Below are positions 31,834-31,902 of a DNA stretch of 31,902 bases, piece after piece. The DNA lies in assembly GCA_900155495.1 (NCBI GenBank), contig FTLJ01000849.1, positions 1-31,902 on the forward strand, in the 5' to 3' direction. How positions within the stretch are numbered: the first letter of the stretch is position 1; every line of letters starts with the position of its first letter. The notes under the pieces are model-generated. The model was not told where the DNA came from and did no database searches. It saw nothing but the letters and a program-made list of their open reading frames with translations. The translations under genes and the position numbers were made by a program. This DNA is from Porogramme epimiltina. Taxonomy: Eukaryota; Basidiomycota; Agaricomycetes; Polyporales; Polyporaceae.

Positions 31834-31902
31834 CTATAGCACTCTATAGCATGGCACCAGGGTGTATAGCTTTCTATAGCGCGGCACGAGGGTCTATAGC
31901 CT
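31834..31902. repeat. 30-bp tandem repeat with paired TATAGC motifs, cut by the window edge
   Basis: TATAGC occurs at 31835, 31845, 31865, 31875 and 31895, alternating spacings of 10 and 20 bp, a strict 30-bp period. Units share the pattern TATAGC-N4-TATAGC-N5-GCAC-N-AGGGT, and most TATAGC copies sit inside the palindrome CTATAG. A degenerate copy of the same pattern is visible at about 31782-31808. The array continues off the right edge. Confidence 0.8.

Overview
The window is nuclear DNA from a filamentous basidiomycete, most likely a mushroom-forming Agaricomycete. The reasons are many short spliceosomal introns (mostly 47-75 bp, GTRNGT donors, CAG/TAG acceptors), a NACHT P-loop protein of the type expanded in mushrooms, an F-box/LRR-like protein, an A-T-R adenylate-forming reductase and an intron-containing nuclear tRNA-Gly. 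Gene models were spliced by hand, and each keeps one open frame across all listed exons. No CRISPR array, bacterial operon or complete transposon is visible.

Left part (1-12 kb). A NACHT NTPase gene runs off the left edge (minus strand, 1-2558). A gene-poor 2.5 kb follows. Next come a ZIP-family zinc/iron transporter with a very long histidine-rich loop (5032-7274, +) and an unrecognised membrane protein with six exact-length 33-bp (11-residue) repeats (8095-9502, +). The repeat protein's promoter carries a tandem 24-bp ACGCG-rich repeat and a TATA box. It converges on FAD monooxygenase copy A (10066-11946, -).

Middle part (12-23 kb). This holds conserved housekeeping genes: an F-box/LRR-like protein (+), the histone-fold corepressor subunit NC2-alpha (-), tRNA-Gly(UCC) with an 8-nt intron, a small Cys-rich zinc-binding protein (+), a UCH37-type deubiquitinase (+), and an 899-residue disordered protein with SDGGYxSE repeats (+).

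Right part (24-32 kb). This looks like a small secondary-metabolism locus. It has an intact 19-exon NRPS-like carboxylic acid reductase (23949-28135, +), followed on the same strand by FAD monooxygenase copy B (28970-30938, +). Copies A and B share all eight intron positions and phases and most exon lengths, so they are an inverted duplication about 17 kb apart. Copy B needs a GC-AG splice site where copy A has GT-AG. The right edge enters a 30-bp tandem repeat built on CTATAG palindromes.

How the genes may work together: an adenylating reductase converts a carboxylic (probably aryl) acid to an aldehyde or alcohol, and a salicylate-hydroxylase-like flavoprotein is a natural partner for hydroxylating or decarboxylating aromatic acids. 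That partnership is inferred from proximity and enzyme families. The other genes look like independent transcription units.
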